Part shown: positions 60,738-64,000 of the stretch, in pieces | Position numbering within the stretch: the first letter of the stretch is position 1 | Layout: the number at the start of each line of letters is the position of its first letter | Source of the DNA: Frederiksenia canicola | Lineage (GTDB): Bacteria; Pseudomonadota; Gammaproteobacteria; Enterobacterales; Pasteurellaceae | Direction of reading: 5' to 3' | Length of the DNA stretch: 64,000 nucleotides | NCBI RefSeq assembly: GCF_011455495.1 | Contig: NZ_CP015029.1 | Coordinates: 1,984,740 to 2,048,739, forward strand | The notes under the pieces: model-generated | What the model was told of the DNA's origin: nothing | The model's database searches: none | The model's input: only the letters and a program-made list of their open reading frames with translations | Position numbers and translations under genes: made by a program

Positions 60738-61148
60738 ATGAATCCACAATTAGAGAAAATCCAACCAATCGCATTTTTATTAGTTCGTATTGTTGTAGGC
60801 TATATGTTTTTAATTCACGGCACCGCGAAATTCTTTGAATTTCCTATCTCAATGACTGGCGGAAATGGTAGCGTACCATTCTTCTCACTCTTTGGTGCAG
60901 CGGCTGTTTTAGAGTTAATCGGTGGGGTACTTATTATTTTAGGCTTATTTACTCGTCCTACGGCCTTTATTCTTTCTGGGCAAATGGCATATGCTTATTT
61001 CATCGTACACGCAACAGCCGATACGTTCTTCCAACCTATTTTAAATAATGGTGAATTAGCCGCTCTTTATTCTGTTGTGTTCTTGTTATTTATCTTTACT
61101 GGGGCAGGCAAACTTTCATTAGACCAAAAATTGTTTGGTAAAAACTAA
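60738..61148 (+). CDS. DoxX family membrane protein
   Basis: Inner-membrane protein of 136 residues with four hydrophobic segments. The family opening is FLLVRIVVGYMFLIHGTAKFFEF, followed by AAAVLELIGGVLIILGLFTRPTAFILSGQMAYAYFI. DoxX relatives such as E. coli YqjF/YphA are poorly characterised; some take part in thiol or quinone redox resistance, but nothing here identifies a substrate. It has an AAAGGA ribosome site and its own promoter with a LysR-type box, so the divergent LysR gene is its likely regulator. An inverted uptake pair follows. Confidence 0.85.
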   Translation: MNPQLEKIQPIAFLLVRIVVGYMFLIHGTAKFFEFPISMTGGNGSVPFFSLFGAAAVLELIGGVLIILGLFTRPTAFILSGQMAYAYFIVHATADTFFQPILNNGELAALYSVVFLLFIFTGAGKLSLDQKLFGKN

Positions 61149-61231
61149 ATTATCCCCAATCTCTGATATAACCCTCGGTTGTGATGCACAAACGGGGGTT
61201 TAATTTTTGAATAGACTAAAACAGCTAAAAG

Positions 61232-61296
61232 ACAAGCGGTCAGATCCTGTAGATTTTTTGCAACTTGCAAAAAATTGGGAAAATCTCACCGCTTGT
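61232..61296. repeat. Inverted pair of uptake sequences
   Basis: GACAAGCGGTCAGATCC (from 61231) faces AAAATCTCACCGCTTGTC (to 61297), and the inner parts TTTTTTGCAA / TTGCAAAAAA are also complementary. It lies between the DoxX stop codon and rsgA and can form a long hairpin. Confidence 0.85.
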
Positions 61297-61334
61297 CTGT
61301 GTTTTATAGTATCCTTGTCTCCTTTTTTGGCAAA

Positions 61335-62384
61335 ATGGATATCACTTTGAGCAAGCGACGATTAACACAGAACCAGCAACGGCGAATTCAATCCAACCAC
61401 CACAAAAAAATCAGTAAAAAAGAGTTTGAATGGCAAGATGAAATGCTGGGCGATGTGCAGCAAGGTATTGTGGTCACTCGTCACGCCAAACATGCGGATG
61501 TGGAAACAGACACGGGCGAGATTTTTCGCTGCAACCTTCGCCGCACCTTGAAAAATGTCGTGGTGGGTGATTTGGTTTCGTGGCGGTTGGGAAGTGAGCA
61601 ATTGCAAGGGATCAGCGGTGTGATTGAAGCGGTGCATCCACGCAAAAACGAGCTGAGCCGCCCTGATTATTATGATGGCATCAAAGTGATGGCGGCGAAT
61701 ATCGATCAAATTATCATTGTTTCCGCGGTGCTGCCTCAGTTGTCGCTCAACATTATTGATCGCTATTTAGTCATTTGCGAAACGGCAAAAATCCCTGCAT
61801 TAATTGTGTTAAATAAAATTGATTTACTGAGCCAAGCGGAACGAAAAGCAGTTGAACAGCAACTCGCTATTTATGAAAAAATCGGCTACAACACGCTCTG
61901 CTTATCGGCAGATAGCGGTGAAAATATGGCAGAATTAGACCGCTATTTATCGCAAGGAACATCCATTTTCGTGGGCCAATCAGGCGTTGGAAAGTCCAGT
62001 TTAATCAATCAGTTATTACCTGAAGTAAATGCATTAACGGGTTTGGTTAGCGATGTATCTGGGCTTGGGCAACACACAACCACCGCATCACGCCTTTACC
62101 ACTTACCACAAGGTGGCAATTTGATCGACTCTCCAGGTATTCGTGAATTTGGTTTATGGCATTTGGAACCAGAGCAGATCACCAATGGCTATCGGGAATT
62201 TCAAAAAGTGATAGGCACTTGCAAATTCCGTGATTGTAAACATAAAACCGATCCTGGTTGTGCCGTGCGAGAAGCCGTCGAAAACGGCGAAATCGACCCA
62301 GTTCGGTTTGAAAATTATCACCGTTTAATTGAAAGCCGTGACGAGACCAAAAGCCAAAGACATTTTAGGAAAGAAGAAATGTAA
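61335..62384 (+). CDS. rsgA: Ribosome small-subunit-dependent GTPase RsgA
   Basis: Circularly permuted GTPase that acts in late 30S maturation. It has 349 residues from ATG 61335. An OB-fold N-terminal domain is followed by the permuted G domain with order G4 (LNKIDLL), G1 ([10 protein letters not shown]), G3 ([10 protein letters not shown]), and a zinc knuckle [14 protein letters not shown] at the C-terminus. The start is uncertain. TTG at 61347 gives (M)[20 protein letters not shown], which aligns with the first residues of E. coli and H. influenzae RsgA and has GGAT upstream. The open frame further upstream reads through an uptake sequence and is excluded. Confidence 0.94.
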   Translation: MDITLSKRRLTQNQQRRIQSNHHKKISKKEFEWQDEMLGDVQQGIVVTRHAKHADVETDTGEIFRCNLRRTLKNVVVGDLVSWRLGSEQLQGISGVIEAVHPRKNELSRPDYYDGIKVMAANIDQIIIVSAVLPQLSLNIIDRYLVICETAKIPALIVLNKIDLLSQAERKAVEQQLAIYEKIGYNTLCLSADSGENMAELDRYLSQGTSIFVGQSGVGKSSLINQLLPEVNALTGLVSDVSGLGQHTTTASRLYHLPQGGNLIDSPGIREFGLWHLEPEQITNGYREFQKVIGTCKFRDCKHKTDPGCAVREAVENGEIDPVRFENYHRLIESRDETKSQRHFRKEEM

Positions 62385-62438
62385 AATAGTGAGCGTATCT
62401 AACCGCTTGTAGCCCCTAATTGACAAGCCCAGATTAAC

Positions 62439-62462
62439 CATATTTGAGAATTATCAAATATG
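62439..62462 (+). promoter_or_regulatory. Palindrome with FNR-like core upstream of sitA
   Basis: The perfect inverted repeat CATATTTGA-GAATTA-TCAAATATG contains TTGAG-AATT-ATCAA (62444-62457), a 9/10 match to the FNR site TTGAT-N4-ATCAA. Its centre (62450.5) is about 60 bases upstream of the expected transcription start, the classic position for FNR class I activation. FNR is called HlyX in A. pleuropneumoniae. A different metalloregulator binding the longer 9-6-9 dyad is possible. Confidence 0.55.
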
Positions 62463-62504
62463 AGAACAATTATCACTTGACAATGATTTACACCTCCTTA
62501 TAAT
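62456..62504 (+). promoter_or_regulatory. sitA promoter with candidate Fur box
   Basis: Both hexamers are perfect consensus: -35 TTGACA (62477-62482) and -10 TATAAT (62499-62504), spacer 16. The 19-mer at 62456-62474 matches the Fur consensus at 13 positions and abuts the -35. Strong basal activity with metal-dependent repression would be expected. Confidence 0.7.
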
Positions 62505-62545
62505 GCAGCGTTGCGTAAGACCATGACTTTTTTAAGGAGATCAAA

Positions 62546-63424
62546 ATGAAAAAAATCGTCGCGCTGTTATCCACCCTTTTTATTGTGGCACTACCTGTCT
62601 CAGCCAAACAATTTAAAGTGGTGACTACCTTTACGGTTATCCAAGATATTGCTCAAAATGTAGCAGGTGATAAAGCCATGGTGGAATCCATCACCAAACC
62701 AGGTGCAGAAATCCACGACTACCAACCTACGCCGCAAGATATTGTCAAAGCCCAATCAGCAGATTTAGTGCTTTGGAACGGAATGAATTTAGAACGCTGG
62801 TTTGAGCGGTTCTTCACACAAGTGAAAGATAAACCAGCGGTGGTTGTAACAGAAGGTATTACACCAATTTCGATTTACGAAGGTCCATACAAAAATATGC
62901 CAAATCCACATGCATGGATGTCGCCAAAAAATGCCTTAGTGTATATCGAAAATATTCGCAAAGCCTTGGTAAAATACGATCCTGATAATGCCGAAAGCTA
63001 CAACGCGAATGCCAAAGCCTATGCGGATAAAATTATGGCGTTAGATGAGCCGCTACGTGCTAGACTGAACAATGTGCCAGAAGCACAACGCTGGTTAGTG
63101 ACAAGCGAAGGGGCATTTAGCTATTTAGCCAGCGATTACGGCTTTAAAGAACTCTATTTATGGCCGATCAATGCTGATGCTCAAGGTACACCAAAACAAA
63201 TCCGCAATGTGATCAACAAAGTGCGTGAACACAAAATCCCTGTGGTATTTAGCGAAAGTACTATTTCAGATAAACCAGCCAAACAAGTCGCAAAAGAAAC
63301 CAAAGCGAACTACGGTGGTGTGCTCTACGTTGACTCACTTTCTGCTAAAGATGGTCCTGTACCGACTTACATTGATTTATTAAACGTCACCGTTTCGACT
63401 ATCGTCAACGGATTTAAGCAATAA
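62546..63424 (+). CDS. sitA: Periplasmic Mn/Fe-binding protein of a SitABCD/YfeABCD-type ABC transporter
   Basis: Cluster A-I metal-binding protein, 292 residues. The signal peptide is [19 protein letters not shown], cleaved near residue 20. The four metal ligands are readable as H57 (EIHDYQP), H122 (NPHAWMSP), E188 (TSEGAF) and D263 (YVDSLS). Each is offset by exactly 19 from the published YfeA ligands H76, H141, E207 and D282. This favours Mn/Fe over zinc (ZnuA has a His-rich loop and different ligands). AAGGAG precedes the ATG. It heads an operon with the ATPase gene 14 bases downstream. Confidence 0.93.
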   Translation: MKKIVALLSTLFIVALPVSAKQFKVVTTFTVIQDIAQNVAGDKAMVESITKPGAEIHDYQPTPQDIVKAQSADLVLWNGMNLERWFERFFTQVKDKPAVVVTEGITPISIYEGPYKNMPNPHAWMSPKNALVYIENIRKALVKYDPDNAESYNANAKAYADKIMALDEPLRARLNNVPEAQRWLVTSEGAFSYLASDYGFKELYLWPINADAQGTPKQIRNVINKVREHKIPVVFSESTISDKPAKQVAKETKANYGGVLYVDSLSAKDGPVPTYIDLLNVTVSTIVNGFKQ

Positions 63425-63438
63425 GGTTATACTTTTTA

Positions 63439-64000
63439 ATGAAGACTCACTTAAGTTCTCTCTCTGTTAAAGATGTTGCCGTTCGTTATAACAACGGACA
63501 CACCGCATTACACGATGTGAATTTCTCCCTTGAAGGCGGCACGATTTGTGCATTACTGGGCGTGAATGGTAGTGGGAAATCAACCTTATTCAAAAGCATT
63601 ATGGGCTTGGTTAATCCACAAGGCAAAATTGAAATTTGCGGCATGCCGGTAAACCAAGCCCTAAAACGTAATTTAGTTGCTTATGTGCCACAAAGCGAAG
63701 AAGTGGACTGGCAATTTCCCGTCTCGGTTTACGATGTCATCATGATGGGACGTTATGGTTATATGAATTTTTTACGTATACCAAACGCAATCGACAAACA
63801 AAAAGTCCATGAAGCCATGGAACGGGTGAATATCACCCATTTATCTGATCGCCAAATTGGCGAACTTTCTGGCGGGCAAAAAAAGCGCGTATTTCTCGCC
63901 CGAGCCCTTGCCCAAGAAAGCCAAATTATTTTGTTAGATGAGCCTTTCACTGGCGTTGATGTTGGGACCGAAAATTCAATTATCGAACTACTCAAACAGC
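63439..64000 (+). CDS. sitB: Mn/Fe ABC transporter ATPase SitB/YfeB (3' end beyond window)
   Basis: ATP-binding subunit of the metal transporter begun by sitA; 187 codons are present and the gene runs off the right edge. Walker A is [10 protein letters not shown], the Q-loop [25 protein letters not shown] (typical of Mn/Zn importers), the signature [15 protein letters not shown] and Walker [13 protein letters not shown]. The switch histidine and C-terminus lie beyond the window. The permease genes sitC and sitD would be expected next. Confidence 0.95.
   Translation, partial: MKTHLSSLSVKDVAVRYNNGHTALHDVNFSLEGGTICALLGVNGSGKSTLFKSIMGLVNPQGKIEICGMPVNQALKRNLVAYVPQSEEVDWQFPVSVYDVIMMGRYGYMNFLRIPNAIDKQKVHEAMERVNITHLSDRQIGELSGGQKKRVFLARALAQESQIILLDEPFTGVDVGTENSIIELLKQ

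Overview
The window is chromosomal DNA of a Pasteurellaceae bacterium. The base composition is AT-leaning, and the 9-base DNA uptake signal ACAAGCGGT (or its complement ACCGCTTGT) occurs more than thirty times by eye, between and inside genes. It is usually followed about 15-20 bases later by an AAATTTTGCAAA tract. This is the 'Apl' form of the uptake sequence known from Actinobacillus pleuropneumoniae, Mannheimia and relatives, not the Haemophilus influenzae form. I do not push the call to species. Almost every gene is a recognisable core gene, gene order is often the same as in E. coli or H. influenzae, and I saw no tRNA or rRNA gene, insertion sequence, prophage or CRISPR array.

Layout. 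1-4.6 kb: thrS (3' end cut off by the window) with a tRNA-mimicking leader, an orphan PTS EIIB domain, and leuD/leuC. 4.9-9.1 kb: bcr, rsuA, ychE and an OppA-like lipoprotein. 9.1-13.4 kb: mrp, fis, dusB, sohB, glpE. 13.6-15.3 kb: the exbB-exbD-tonB energy-transduction operon behind a Fur-box promoter. 15.4-23.4 kb: trmL-rlmL, then yfgM-hisS-ldhA-ispG-rodZ, where ldhA interrupts the usual ispG-hisS pair. 23.5-27.8 kb: sppA, ydjA, epmC, kdsB and a broken yidB-like gene. 27.8-34.0 kb: mlaA, gloC, mepK, ldtD, prc, proQ. 34.2-41.5 kb: trxB, cnoX, mdh, argR, yfcH, bioB, rluB, yciO. 41.6-42.7 kb: an unrecognised surface-type lipoprotein. 42.9-51.3 kb: an envelope block (murA, ibaG, mlaBCDEF, dolP, diaA, yraN, lpoA). 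51.4-56.7 kb: rsmI, a KefB/C-type antiporter, dps, parE. 56.8-59.7 kb: cueR with the copper operon copZ-copA. 59.7-64 kb: a LysR regulator diverging from a DoxX gene, rsgA, and the start of a SitAB/YfeAB-type Mn/Fe uptake operon.

Function. Much of the window concerns the envelope: outer-membrane lipid asymmetry (mlaA plus mlaBCDEF), peptidoglycan synthesis and remodelling (murA, lpoA, ldtD, mepK, prc, rodZ), lipopolysaccharide (kdsB), and TonB energy. Metal and redox control is the second theme. Fur-, CueR-, OxyR- and FNR-like sites can be read directly upstream of exbB, copZ, dps and sitA.

The least ordinary observations are: two stem-loops in the thrS leader whose 7-base loops copy tRNA-Thr anticodon loops; three intergenic elements in which an uptake sequence is bracketed by GC-rich inverted arms; uptake sequences translated in frame into recurring peptides (QAVR..xNFAN and LTAC, the latter doubling as a lipobox); a structured leader before dusB-fis; and the low-complexity lipoprotein at 41.6-42.7 kb. 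I found no clearly new multi-gene system.
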